DNA from: Nocardioides panaciterrulae
GTDB lineage: Bacteria > Actinomycetota > Actinomycetes > Propionibacteriales > Nocardioidaceae
Direction: 5' to 3'
Assembly: GCF_013409645.1 (NCBI RefSeq)
Contig: NZ_JACCBG010000001.1
Coordinates: 3,222,001-3,286,000, forward strand
DNA: 64,000 nt
In this document: positions 33,170 through 40,933 of the stretch, piece after piece
Numbering within the stretch: the stretch's first letter is position 1
Layout of the letters: every line of letters starts with the position of its first letter
Notes under the pieces: model-generated
The model's input: only the letters and a program-made list of their open reading frames with translations
What the model was told of the DNA's origin: nothing
The model's database searches: none
Translations under genes and position numbers: made by a program

Positions 33170-34643
33170 GCTCCAGCGTCTCCCTGCTCGGGGCTCGTTC
33201 GCCCATCTCTCGGTAGTCCTCGGCGAGCCCTTCCTCGGCCTCGTCCCCCGGCGCGGTGTAGTTGGCCAGGTGCTGCACCACCGCGTTGACCGCCGCGGCG
33301 AACGGCACCGCGACCAGGGCCCCGGGGATCCCGGCGACCAGCACCCCGCAGCCGATCGCGACGATCACGCCGAGCGGGTGCAGCGAGACCCACCGGCCCA
33401 TGAGGAACGGCTGCAGCACGTGGCCCTCGATCTGCTGGACCAGGATCACGCCACCGAGCATGAACAGCGCGGTGATCGGCCCCTGGTCGACCAGCGCGAC
33501 CAGCACCGCGATGGTGCCGGCCACCGTCGCCCCGACCATCGGGACGAACGCGCCGAGGAAGACCAGCACGCCGATCGCGAGCACGAACGGCACGCCCAGG
33601 ATCGTCGCCACGATCACGATGCCGATGGCGTCGGTGCCGGCCACGATCACGGTGGCCCGCACGAACTGGGTCAGCGAGACCCAGGCGACGCGCCCGGAGC
33701 TGTCGACGTGGCGGCGGCCGGCGCGCGGCGAGAGCCGCACCATCCAGGCCCAGATCCGCTCGCCGTCGGCGAGGAAGAAGTACGTGGAGAACAGCACGAT
33801 GAACAGCCCCGCGACCACGTGACCGACCGCGGTGCCGACCTCGGTGACCCGGGACAGGATCGACTTGTCCGGGGAGGGGGTGATCGCCTCCTGGGCCCGA
33901 CCGATGTAGTGCTGGATCTGGCTGTCGCTGGCGTGCAGCGGCCCGGTCTTCAGCCACCGCTTGACCTCGTCGAGGCCCTTGACGGTCTGGTCGGCGAGGT
34001 CGTTGGCGCCGTTGGCGACCTGCTGCCCGGCGAAGGTCAGCAGCGCCACGATGAACGCGAGGCTGGCGAGCACGACCAGGAACGCCGAGAGCCCGCGCGG
34101 GAGGCCGATCCGCTGCAGGCCGGCGACGACCGGGCTGACCAGCGCGGTGATGAGGAGCGCCACCACGATCGGCAGCACCACCACGGCGAAGAACCCGACC
34201 GCCCAGAACACGACGTACCCGGCGGCCACGATGACCAGGAACCGCCAGCCCCAGGCCGCGGCGAGGTCGAGGCCCCAGGGCACCTGGGCGCGGGTGAAGT
34301 TCGAGGGCCCGGCGGTGATCGGCTCCGGCTCGGCCTTGCGCTCCTCGCGCATCTGGGACCACTGGTGGGCCAGGCGCTGGGCGATGCCCTCGTCGTCCTG
34401 GATCCGGGGGCGCAGGCCGGGGATCGGCAACCGGCGGCGTCCGCCGGCGCCGCCACCAGCCACCGCCCCGGCGACCGTGCCGCCGGCCCCGGTGCGGGTC
34501 CCCCCGTCGGACCTCCCGTCGGCCGCCTGGCCGGACCCCTGGTCGGACCCCTGGTCGGACCCCTGGTCGGACCCCGTGCCGGGGTTGTCGCCGGGGTCCT
34601 CGCCCCGGCCGCCGTTCCCCGGTCGGCCCGCGTCGTTGCTCAC
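33162..34643 (-). CDS. AI-2E transporter (PerM/TqsA)-family membrane protein
   Basis: A 493-residue protein with an AI-2E/PerM domain of about eight helices (from about residue 125): IVALLITALVSPVVAGLQRIGLPRG at its start and VQQIEGHVLQPFLMGRWVSLHP near its end, the family's best-conserved segment. The first 110 residues are a disordered, charged cytoplasmic tail with GSDQ repeats from a 12-bp DNA repeat (34533-34575). Members export signals or ions; no substrate is implied here. GTG 34643 sits 6 nt after TAGCCT, a leaderless start. Confidence 0.87.
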   Translation of the reverse strand: MSNDAGRPGNGGRGEDPGDNPGTGSDQGSDQGSDQGSGQAADGRSDGGTRTGAGGTVAGAVAGGGAGGRRRLPIPGLRPRIQDDEGIAQRLAHQWSQMREERKAEPEPITAGPSNFTRAQVPWGLDLAAAWGWRFLVIVAAGYVVFWAVGFFAVVVLPIVVALLITALVSPVVAGLQRIGLPRGLSAFLVVLASLAFIVALLTFAGQQVANGANDLADQTVKGLDEVKRWLKTGPLHASDSQIQHYIGRAQEAITPSPDKSILSRVTEVGTAVGHVVAGLFIVLFSTYFFLADGERIWAWMVRLSPRAGRRHVDSSGRVAWVSLTQFVRATVIVAGTDAIGIVIVATILGVPFVLAIGVLVFLGAFVPMVGATVAGTIAVLVALVDQGPITALFMLGGVILVQQIEGHVLQPFLMGRWVSLHPLGVIVAIGCGVLVAGIPGALVAVPFAAAVNAVVQHLANYTAPGDEAEEGLAEDYREMGERAPSRETLEHE

Positions 34644-34649
34644 CGCGTC

Positions 34650-34655
34650 AGGCTA
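34650..34655 (-). promoter_or_regulatory. Leaderless -10 TAGCCT
   Basis: TAGCCT on the minus strand, 6 nt before GTG 34643. Confidence 0.6.
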
Positions 34656-36080
34656 CCCAGCCAGGGGGTCGAGCACCCGCATCGCCAGCCGGTACGCCGC
34701 GTCCGGGTGCTGCCCGGCCAGCAGGCCGGCCGCGGCGAGCACGTAGTCGGCGTCGACCACGACCCGGGGCCGCTCCGGCAGCTGCCAGCCGCCCTCGAGG
34801 TGGGCGCCGAGGCTGCCGGCCAGCACCCGGTCGGCGACGCCGGGCCGGCCGTTGCGGAGCACCCCGCCCGAGCCGACCATCAGCGCGACCTCGCGCAGGT
34901 CCTTGCCGGTGCGCTCGACGACCCGGCCCTCCGGGCTGACCACGACCCGGGACCGGCCCGCGTGGCGACGCAGCGCCAGCCCGACGGCGGCGCGGGCGAT
35001 GGCCTCGTCGGCGTCGGCCTCGGCGTCGCTGTCGGGGAGGTACGACGGGTCCTGCTGGCGGCGCGCGGCCGCGTCCTCGAGGTCGGCGAGCCCGGCCTCG
35101 GCGACGGTCGTGACCGCGGACCAGCGCATGCCGAGGTCGCCCTCGACGGTGCGGGTGACCGGCGTGGTGGCGACCACCTCGCGGGCCAGCCCCGAGGCGT
35201 CGACGGAGCCGTCCTCGGGGTCGACCTCGACGACCGAGTGCACGTCGGTGGTGGCCCCACCCACGTCGACGACCACCACGTCACCGACCCCGGGCCGCTC
35301 CGCGTCCAGGCCACGGGCCAGCAGCTCGACGCCGGTCAGCACGACGTCGGGGGTGGCGCCGCGGACCATCGCGGTGAACTGGTGCCCGGCGCCCGTCGCG
35401 GGGTCGGCCCGCCCGGAGAGGTGCTTGCCGCCGATCACGTGGGACAGGAACATCTCCCGGATCGCGGCCCGGGCGGAGTCGGGGGCGAGCACGCCGATGC
35501 GCGGCACCACGTTGTCGGCCAGCACGTGCGGCAGGCCGGCCAGCACCGCGGCGACCTCGGCCTGCGCCTCGACGTTGCCGGCGACCACGACCGGGCCGCG
35601 CCAGCCGGCCTCGACCAGGTCGCGCGCGGCGCGCACGATCACCTCGGCGTTGCCGCCGTCGGTGCCGCCGGTCAGCAAGACGACGTCGGGCCGGGTCGTC
35701 TGCCCGAGGGCCCGGTATGGGCCGTCCTCCGGCGCCCCGTCCGGGAGGCCGGCCGCGGCGATCACGTCGACGACCTTCCCGCCGCTGGACAGCGCGACCC
35801 GGCGGCCCGCCTCGGCGGTCACCAGCTCCTCGTTGCCGACGACCGCGATCCGCAGGCCCCCGCCGGCGCTCGAGCAGGCCAGCGCCTCGGCGTCCGCCGC
35901 CCGGGGGTCGGCGTCGACCAGCTGCGCGAGGCACGCGTCGTACCCCTCGAGGATGTCGCCGCTGCCGTCGGCGGCGGGGATCGTGGTGCGGTGCGAGGCC
36001 GAGGCGACGATCCGCCCCCGGTCGAGGTCGACCAACGCGGCCTTGGTGAAGGTGGAGCCGAAGTCGACGCAGATCCGCAC
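34653..36080 (-). CDS. MutL/GlmL-like ASKHA ATPase (glutamate mutase-associated)
   Basis: A protein of about 475 residues of the MutL family of actin/hexokinase-fold ATPases. The phosphate-1 motif is CVDFGSTFTKAALVDLD, then LLTGGTDGGNAEVI and a phosphate-2-like VVDVGGATTDVHSVV. MutL proteins accompany B12-dependent aminomutases and are thought to reactivate them. No mutase subunit is visible here. The frame extends up to ATG 36170, but GTG 36080 has a GGGGAG site and gives the family-like start, leaving 40 bp after metB. It probably shares the metB transcript. Confidence 0.83.
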   Translation of the reverse strand: MRICVDFGSTFTKAALVDLDRGRIVASASHRTTIPAADGSGDILEGYDACLAQLVDADPRAADAEALACSSAGGGLRIAVVGNEELVTAEAGRRVALSSGGKVVDVIAAAGLPDGAPEDGPYRALGQTTRPDVVLLTGGTDGGNAEVIVRAARDLVEAGWRGPVVVAGNVEAQAEVAAVLAGLPHVLADNVVPRIGVLAPDSARAAIREMFLSHVIGGKHLSGRADPATGAGHQFTAMVRGATPDVVLTGVELLARGLDAERPGVGDVVVVDVGGATTDVHSVVEVDPEDGSVDASGLAREVVATTPVTRTVEGDLGMRWSAVTTVAEAGLADLEDAAARRQQDPSYLPDSDAEADADEAIARAAVGLALRRHAGRSRVVVSPEGRVVERTGKDLREVALMVGSGGVLRNGRPGVADRVLAGSLGAHLEGGWQLPERPRVVVDADYVLAAAGLLAGQHPDAAYRLAMRVLDPLAG

Positions 36081-36120
36081 GTCCGACTCCCCGGGGGACG
36101 AGACGCTCGGCGCTCGTCCC

Positions 36121-37302
36121 TCAGTCACCGGCGAGGGCACCGGCGAGGGCCCGGTCGAGGTCGGCGACAAGGTCGTCGGCGGTCTCGATGCCGACGCTGA
36201 GCCGGATCAGGTCGGCGGGCACCTCGAGGTCGGTGCCGGCGACGCTGGCGTGCGTCATCCGCCCGGGGTGCTCGATCAGCGACTCGACGCCGCCCAGGGA
36301 CTCCCCGAGCGTGAACACCTCGGCCCGCTCGCAGACCGCGAGCGCCTGCGCCTCGCCGCCGGTCACGCGGAAGGAGACCATGCCGCCGAACCGCTTCATC
36401 TGCTTCGCGGCGACCCGGTGGCCGGGGTGCTCCTCCAGCCCGGGGTAGATCACCTGGTGGACCGACGGATGGCCGGTCAGGAACTCCACGACCCGCTCGG
36501 CGTTGTCGCAGTGCCGGTCCATCCGCACGCCGAGGGTCTTCAGCCCGCGGTGGGTGAGGAACGCGTCGAACGGGCCGGGCACCGCGCCCATGGAGTTCTG
36601 GTGGAAGGTGACCTGCTCGGCCAGGTCGAGGTCGCGGACGACCAGCGCGCCGCCGACGACGTCGGAGTGGCCGCCGCAGTACTTCGTCGTGGAGTGCAGC
36701 ACCACGTCGGCGCCCAGGGTGAGCGGCTGCTGGAGGTACGGCGAGGCGAAGGTGTTGTCGACGACCAGCAGCGCGCCGGCGTCGTGGGCCACCGCGGCGA
36801 GCGCCTCGATGTCGCCGATGTTCAGCAGCGGGTTGGTCGGCGTCTCGACCCACACCAGCTTCGTCTGCCCCGGGCGGATCGCGGCGCGGACCGCGTCGAC
36901 GTCGGAGACCGCGGCCGGGCTGTGCTCGAGACCCCAGACCTTCTCGACCTTGTCGAAGAGGCGGAACGTGCCGCCGTAGGCGTCGTCCGGGATCACCGCG
37001 TGGTCGCCGGGCCGGCAGACCGAGCGGATCAGGGTGTCCTCGGCGGCTAGGCCGGAGGCGAACGCGAAGCCGCGCTCACCCTCCTCCAGCGCCGCCAGCG
37101 CGCCCTCGAGCGCGGTGCGGGTCGGGTTGGCCGAGCGGCTGTACTCGTAGCCCCCGCGCAACCCGCCGACGCCGTCCTGCTTGTACGTCGAGGTCGCATA
37201 GATGGGCGGGATCACCGCGCCGGTCGTGGGGTCCGGCTCGTAGCCCGCGTGGATCGCACGCGTCTCGAACCCGGACTTCTGTCGGTGCTGCTGCTCACTC
37301 AT
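36121..37302 (-). CDS. metB: Cystathionine gamma-synthase/lyase
   Basis: A 393-residue PLP enzyme of the Cys/Met metabolism family. Lys207 in LHSTTKYCGGHSDVVGG binds PLP; YEYSRSANPTR and SLGGVESLIEHP are substrate and phosphate segments. The family joins an activated homoserine to cysteine (gamma-synthase) or cleaves cystathionine (gamma-lyase); actinobacterial MetB often does both, and sequence reading cannot separate them. ATG 37302 lies 6 nt after TAGCCT. Confidence 0.9.
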   Translation of the reverse strand: MSEQQHRQKSGFETRAIHAGYEPDPTTGAVIPPIYATSTYKQDGVGGLRGGYEYSRSANPTRTALEGALAALEEGERGFAFASGLAAEDTLIRSVCRPGDHAVIPDDAYGGTFRLFDKVEKVWGLEHSPAAVSDVDAVRAAIRPGQTKLVWVETPTNPLLNIGDIEALAAVAHDAGALLVVDNTFASPYLQQPLTLGADVVLHSTTKYCGGHSDVVGGALVVRDLDLAEQVTFHQNSMGAVPGPFDAFLTHRGLKTLGVRMDRHCDNAERVVEFLTGHPSVHQVIYPGLEEHPGHRVAAKQMKRFGGMVSFRVTGGEAQALAVCERAEVFTLGESLGGVESLIEHPGRMTHASVAGTDLEVPADLIRLSVGIETADDLVADLDRALAGALAGD

Positions 37303-37308
37303 GGCCCG

Positions 37309-37314
37309 AGGCTA
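37309..37314 (-). promoter_or_regulatory. Leaderless -10 TAGCCT of metB
   Basis: TAGCCT-CGGGCC-ATG on the minus strand; the same 15 bases recur at the gene starting at 52836. Confidence 0.65.
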
Positions 37315-37429
37315 CCGAGCCCCGGCCCAGCCGCGCCCCAGACCCGGGCCAGCCGGCGGGGAACGACTGGCGGTCTCGCGTTGTTGTCCTGGTTGCAGAC
37401 CGCTGACCGCCCCGACCCGAGGAGAGCGC

Positions 37430-38077
37430 GTGTCCATCTTCAGCCGCCACAAGTCCGAGCTCGTCGCCCCCGACCAGGCCCTCCCGGGCCGCAGCGAGCG
37501 GACCTTCCACCTCGCCGAGAAGCACCTCGTGCTCGGCACCCCCCTGGTGACCGACGAGGCGCCGGCCGGCTACGAGGTCGCGGTCTTCGGCCTGGGCTGC
37601 TTCTGGGGCGCCGAGGAGGTGTTCTGGCAGCTGCCGGGCGTGTGGTCGACCTCGGTCGGGTACGCCGGCGGCACCACACCGAACCCGTCGTACGACGAGG
37701 TCTGCACCGGCCGCACCAACCACACCGAGGCCGTGCGCGTCGTCTTCGACCCCAGCCAGGTCTCCTACGCCGACCTGGTCAGGACGTTCTTCGAGGTGCA
37801 CGACCCGACCCAGGGCATGCGCCAGGGCAACGACGTCGGCACCCAGTACCGCTCGGCGATCTACTACACGACCCCCGAGCAGGAGCAGGTCGCGCGCGAG
37901 CTGACCGAGGTGTACGGCGCGGAGCTGCGCCGCCGGCGCCTCGGCGACATCACCACCGAGATCCGGCCGGTCCCGACCTACTACTACGCCGAGGACCTCC
38001 ACCAGCAGTACCTCGCCAAGAACCCGCACGGGTACCGCTGCCACGCCAACACCGGTGTGAAGTTTCCTCGGGACTGA
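37430..38077 (+). CDS. msrA: Peptide methionine sulfoxide reductase MsrA
   Basis: A 215-residue MsrA that reduces Met-S-sulfoxide. Catalytic Cys57 is in FGLGCFWGAEE, and a likely recycling Cys is in the C-terminal GYRCHANTG. GAGGAGAG precedes GTG 37430. An inverted pair GCGGTCT (37370-37376) and AGACCGC (37397-37403) in the leader is a possible operator. The last ~78 bp of the gene are duplicated at 38659-38739, beyond an inserted acetyltransferase gene, so the present 3' end may have been supplied or left behind by an insertion. Confidence 0.95.
   Translation: MSIFSRHKSELVAPDQALPGRSERTFHLAEKHLVLGTPLVTDEAPAGYEVAVFGLGCFWGAEEVFWQLPGVWSTSVGYAGGTTPNPSYDEVCTGRTNHTEAVRVVFDPSQVSYADLVRTFFEVHDPTQGMRQGNDVGTQYRSAIYYTTPEQEQVARELTEVYGAELRRRRLGDITTEIRPVPTYYYAEDLHQQYLAKNPHGYRCHANTGVKFPRD
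38000..38077 (+). repeat. msrA 3'-end direct repeat, copy 1 (inside msrA)
   Basis: The first 32 bases, beginning CACCAGCAGTACC, are identical to 38659-38690. The remainder is similar through GTGAAGTTTCC. Confidence 0.85.
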
Positions 38078-38098
38078 ACAAAGGGTTGTCTCGCGGGC

Positions 38099-38596
38099 TC
38101 ACTCTGCGGCGAGGTCGCGCTGGTAGCACGTGCCTGACTTGCCTCCGAGTTTGGCTGGCCTGGCCGGCCCCATCGGCACAAACCCGGCTTTGAGCAGCAC
38201 CCTCTGGGACGCGACATTCCCGTGCGAGGTGGCTGCCTTGAGCGTGTGCAAACCGGGCTCGTCGGCTGCCAGCCGACACAGCCGCGCCAGCGTCGCGGTC
38301 GCCACGCCGCGGCCCGCAACCTGTTGCGCAACCCGATAGCCGACGTCCGCAGTTCCGTGCTCGATGCCGTAGAGGTTGAACCGGCCGAGAACCGAACCGT
38401 CGTCGTCGACAAGGACGAAGAACGCGCCGATGCCGGCCTCCTGATCGGTCAGCATGGAGTTGTGCCGGTCGGCGAAGGCGTCGAAGAACTCGTCACCTCG
38501 ATCTGAGATCGAACGGGCGAAGTAGGCACGGTTCGCCAGCTCGAAGGCCAGAACGGCCGGTGCGTGGTCAGCACGCAACCGCTCCAACCTGGACAC
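38099..38596 (-). CDS. GNAT-family N-acetyltransferase, probably inserted
   Basis: A 165-residue GNAT of the RimJ/RimL type. The acetyl-CoA loop reads QQVAGRGVATATLARL, followed by LHTLKAATSHGNVASQRVLLKAGFVPMG. Targets are typically protein N-termini or amines; none can be named. GTG 38596 lies 6 nt after TAGAGT. Base composition here is visibly less GC-rich than the neighbours, and the gene is bounded by two copies of the msrA 3' end, so it looks horizontally acquired. Confidence 0.87.
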   Translation of the reverse strand: MSRLERLRADHAPAVLAFELANRAYFARSISDRGDEFFDAFADRHNSMLTDQEAGIGAFFVLVDDDGSVLGRFNLYGIEHGTADVGYRVAQQVAGRGVATATLARLCRLAADEPGLHTLKAATSHGNVASQRVLLKAGFVPMGPARPAKLGGKSGTCYQRDLAAE

Positions 38597-38602
38597 CGCT
38601 CC

Positions 38603-38608
38603 ACTCTA
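38603..38608 (-). promoter_or_regulatory. Leaderless -10 TAGAGT
   Basis: TAGAGT on the minus strand, 6 nt before GTG 38596. Confidence 0.55.
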
Positions 38609-38658
38609 GGCGCAGCGGAACGTTCGGGATCGAGTACGCCGATTGCTGTACTGGCTCT

Positions 38659-38739
38659 CACCAGCAGTACCTCGCCAAGAACCCGCACGGCTGCCGCGGC
38701 CACGCCACCACCGGCGTGAAGTTTCCCGAGACCGCCTGA
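38659..38739 (+). repeat. msrA 3'-end direct repeat, copy 2 (displaced remnant)
   Basis: This copy would encode QQYLAKNPHGCRGHATTGVK and then a stop, mirroring the MsrA C-terminus with the YRC motif changed. There is no start or upstream msrA sequence, so it is a remnant or an attachment-site-like duplication about 660 bp from copy 1. Confidence 0.85.
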
Positions 38740-38750
38740 CCGGCGTGGCC

Positions 38751-38756
38751 TAGCCT
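38751..38756 (+). promoter_or_regulatory. Leaderless -10 TAGCCT
   Basis: TAGCCT, 6 nt, then GTG 38763. Confidence 0.6.
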
Positions 38757-38762
38757 GAGGTC

Positions 38763-39149
38763 GTGATCACCTCGGGGCTCGTCAACGTGTTCACCCACGA
38801 CATCCAGGCGGCGCTGAGCTTCTACCAGGGCGTCCTGGGGCTTCCCGAGACGTTCCGAACGCCCTCTGAGGGCACCCCCGAACACGTCGAGATGAGCGCC
38901 GGCGGCTTCGTCCTCGCGCTCAGCACAGCCGAGGCCGCCCGACGCGTGCACGGGCTCGACGCCGAGGTGGGGCGGCCCGCGATGTCCCTGGTCTTCTGGG
39001 TCGACGACGTCGACGCCGCCTTCGACGCCGTCACCACCGTCGGAGCCCCCACGGTGACCGCGCCGCACGACGCGGGCAACAACAACCGCAACGCCGTCGT
39101 CCGCGACCCCGACGGCACCTTGGTCGAGCTGGTCGCCAAGCGAGTGTGA
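38763..39149 (+). CDS. VOC (glyoxalase/bleomycin-resistance) family protein
   Basis: A 128-residue single VOC domain: ITSGLVNVFTHDIQAALSFYQGVLGL at the start and VVRDPDGTLVELVAKRV at the end, with metal-ligand positions in the beta strands. VOC proteins range from lyases and dioxygenases to drug-binding proteins; no substrate is evident. It follows the displaced msrA remnant by 24 bp and has its own leaderless promoter. Confidence 0.82.
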   Translation: MITSGLVNVFTHDIQAALSFYQGVLGLPETFRTPSEGTPEHVEMSAGGFVLALSTAEAARRVHGLDAEVGRPAMSLVFWVDDVDAAFDAVTTVGAPTVTAPHDAGNNNRNAVVRDPDGTLVELVAKRV

Positions 39150-39275
39150 GGAGCGGACCCGGAGGCCGACACGACAGTCAAGTTTCCGGCATGATCCTGT
39201 CGAACTCGCCGCTCGCCGTTCGTCGACGAGGTGAGCGCGCGGACACCTGGTCCGCCGGAACAAGGAGGAGCAGTC

Positions 39276-39632
39276 ATGGCCGAGTACCTCATCTACTTCA
39301 ACCAGCAGTGGGTCGGCGACCACACCGAGGAGTGGTTCCGGGGGCGCGGACCGCTGGTCATGGCGGTGCTGGCCGAGATGAAGGAGGCCGGGTCCTACGT
39401 CTTCGCCGGCGGCCTGGAGGAGGACGGCCCGGTGTTCAGCGCGGACGCGACCAGCGGCACCGTGCTGGTCACCGACGGGCCCTTCGTCGAGACCACGGAG
39501 TTCCTGGGCGGGTTCACCGTGGTGGACGCGGCCGACGACGAGACCGCGAAGATGTGGGCGGGCAGGATCGCGGAGGCCTGCGGTTGGCCGCAGGAGGTCC
39601 GCCGGTTCCAGCGGACTCCGCAGGACTCGTGA
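39276..39632 (+). CDS. YCII-related (DGPF) domain protein
   Basis: A 118-residue protein with the YCII/DGPF signature VTDGPFVETTEFLGGFTVVDA and an N-terminal MAEYLIYFNQQW. The family has a ferredoxin-like fold with a conserved His/Asp pair and often accompanies ECF sigma factors, but none is adjacent. ATG 39276 has a strong AAGGAGGAG. Confidence 0.82.
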   Translation: MAEYLIYFNQQWVGDHTEEWFRGRGPLVMAVLAEMKEAGSYVFAGGLEEDGPVFSADATSGTVLVTDGPFVETTEFLGGFTVVDAADDETAKMWAGRIAEACGWPQEVRRFQRTPQDS

Positions 39633-39713
39633 GCCCCGCGGAGCTCGTCACCGTCCTCACCGGCGACCCCGACGCGTCCGCGACTCCGGCCGGGGCCCCG
39701 CGCCCCGCGCCAG

Positions 39714-40046
39714 TCAGACCAGCGCCGAGTGGTGCTCGGCCCAGACCGCGGCCAGGTCCGCCACGTCGGGCTCGTGCAGGCGCTGGACCAGCCGGTCGAT
39801 CTCCGGGGTCATGACGCACAGGACCCGGGCCCCCTCGTCGCCGACGGTGGCGAAGGTGTGCGCCGAGCCTGCCCGTACGACGTGCAGCTGGCCGCGCTCG
39901 AGGCGGTGGCGGGTCGCCCCGTCCTGCACCTCGATCCGCCCGTCGAGCACGATGAACCCCTCGTCGCCGCGGTGGTGCACGTGCAGGGGCGCCTGGTCCC
40001 CCGGGTACGGCCGCAGCCGCCACTCCCGGATGACGAAGTCGCTCAT
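39714..40046 (-). CDS. Small cupin-domain protein
   Basis: A 110-residue single-domain cupin. Motif 1 is HVHHRGDEGFIVLDGRIEV (metal-ligand histidines and glutamate) and motif 2 is VRAGSAHTFATVGD. Function ranges from enzymes to sugar-binding regulators and is not determinable here. ATG 40046 lies 6 nt after TAGGTT. Confidence 0.83.
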   Translation of the reverse strand: MSDFVIREWRLRPYPGDQAPLHVHHRGDEGFIVLDGRIEVQDGATRHRLERGQLHVVRAGSAHTFATVGDEGARVLCVMTPEIDRLVQRLHEPDVADLAAVWAEHHSALV

Positions 40047-40052
40047 CCCGGC

Positions 40053-40058
40053 AACCTA
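40053..40058 (-). promoter_or_regulatory. Leaderless -10 TAGGTT
   Basis: TAGGTT on the minus strand, 6 nt before ATG 40046. Confidence 0.6.
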
Positions 40059-40112
40059 ACCGCCGGCGACGCCCGGCGCCACCGGTCCGAGCCGCGGCGG
40101 CACGCACACCGC

Positions 40113-40172
40113 GGGTGCTCAGTCCGCGGGCGGGTGCTCAGTCCGCGGGCACTGGGTGCTCAGTCCGCGGGC
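40113..40172. repeat. 19-bp repeat, three copies, including a gene's stop codon
   Basis: GGGTGCTCAGTCCGCGGGC at 40113-40131, 40132-40150 and 40154-40172. The third copy contains the last codons and stop (minus strand) of the DUF488 gene, so the array looks like repeated duplication of that gene end. Confidence 0.8.
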
Positions 40173-40693
40173 AGGTCGTAGCGCAGGCCGTCGGCAGCCA
40201 CGCGCGCACCCGGCGCCGGGACGTGGGGGGTGGTCCGGCCGTCGTGCGTGAGGTGCTCGACCTCGACGTGGTGCAGCAGCACCAGCACGTCGCTGAGGAT
40301 CCGCCGGTGGCAGCGCCACCACAGCGACTCGCTGCACATCACCACGACCCGGCCGCCGTCCGGCCGCGCCTCGTCCTCGAGCAGCCGCCCGACGGCGTCG
40401 TGGAAGTCCGGGGTGCGGGTGTGGGCGGCGTAGGCGCGGAACGCCTCGACCCGCCACCACGGGTCCGCGTCCGGCTCGTCCGCCGGCAGCCGGCGCCGTC
40501 CGCCGAGGTCGACGTCCCAGCGGTAGTCGATGCCCGCGGCGGGCAGCCACCGCGCCAGCCGGTCGGTGGCCACGTGCGGGTGCCGCCGGCTGCCGGGGAA
40601 GCGACGTACGTCGACCACCCGCCCGACCTCCGCGCCGAGGAGCAGGGCGGTCAGCTCCTCCTGGGTGGCGGTTCCGTGCCCGAAGGTCAGCAC
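40160..40693 (-). CDS. DUF488-family protein
   Basis: A protein of about 177 residues with the DUF488 pattern: VLTFGHGTATQEEL, VVDVRRFPGSRRHPHVA, an acidic middle and VVVMCSESLWWRCHRRILSDVL with the conserved Cys-x-E. Function is unknown. The open frame extends to 40822 but the extra 43 residues are low complexity; GTG 40693 matches the family start and has GGGGAG about 10 nt upstream. The stop lies in a repeat array. Confidence 0.78.
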   Translation of the reverse strand: MLTFGHGTATQEELTALLLGAEVGRVVDVRRFPGSRRHPHVATDRLARWLPAAGIDYRWDVDLGGRRRLPADEPDADPWWRVEAFRAYAAHTRTPDFHDAVGRLLEDEARPDGGRVVVMCSESLWWRCHRRILSDVLVLLHHVEVEHLTHDGRTTPHVPAPGARVAADGLRYDLPAD

Positions 40694-40859
40694 CGTGCTC
40701 GCGCTCCCCACGCCGCGCCCGGGACCTGGAGCGGCGGCAGCCGTCCCGTGGCGGCGGTGCGGCCGACCCTCGATCTGTCCATCACGGGCCACCCTAGGGG
40801 TGGCCACCTCAGGGGTGGCCACCCAGGCGGGGCCGCCCGGTCAAGGCTCCCGGCGAGAA

Positions 40860-40910
40860 ATCCCGGAGGAGACCTTGGGTCATCGGGTGGCCCAAGATCT
40901 CCTCCGGGAT
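40860..40910 (-). terminator. 20-bp hairpin downstream of alcohol dehydrogenase
   Basis: ATCCCGGAGGAGA (40860-40872) pairs with TCTCCTCCGGGAT (40898-40910), and CTTGGG with CCCAAG inside, with one mismatch and an 11-nt loop. It begins 24 bp after the alcohol dehydrogenase stop. Confidence 0.75.
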
Positions 40911-40933
40911 CGGCAGGTCGGGGCCCGGTGGGG

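Noticed and set aside
37315..37429. SAM riboswitch upstream of metB
   Set aside because: The region contains an inverted repeat but none of the conserved cores of SAM-I, SAM-II or SAM-IV; metB also has a leaderless start.
38658..39323. Minus-strand frame spanning the msrA remnant and the VOC gene
   Set aside because: It is antisense to a well-supported VOC gene and contains the complement of the msrA tail, so it is not coding.
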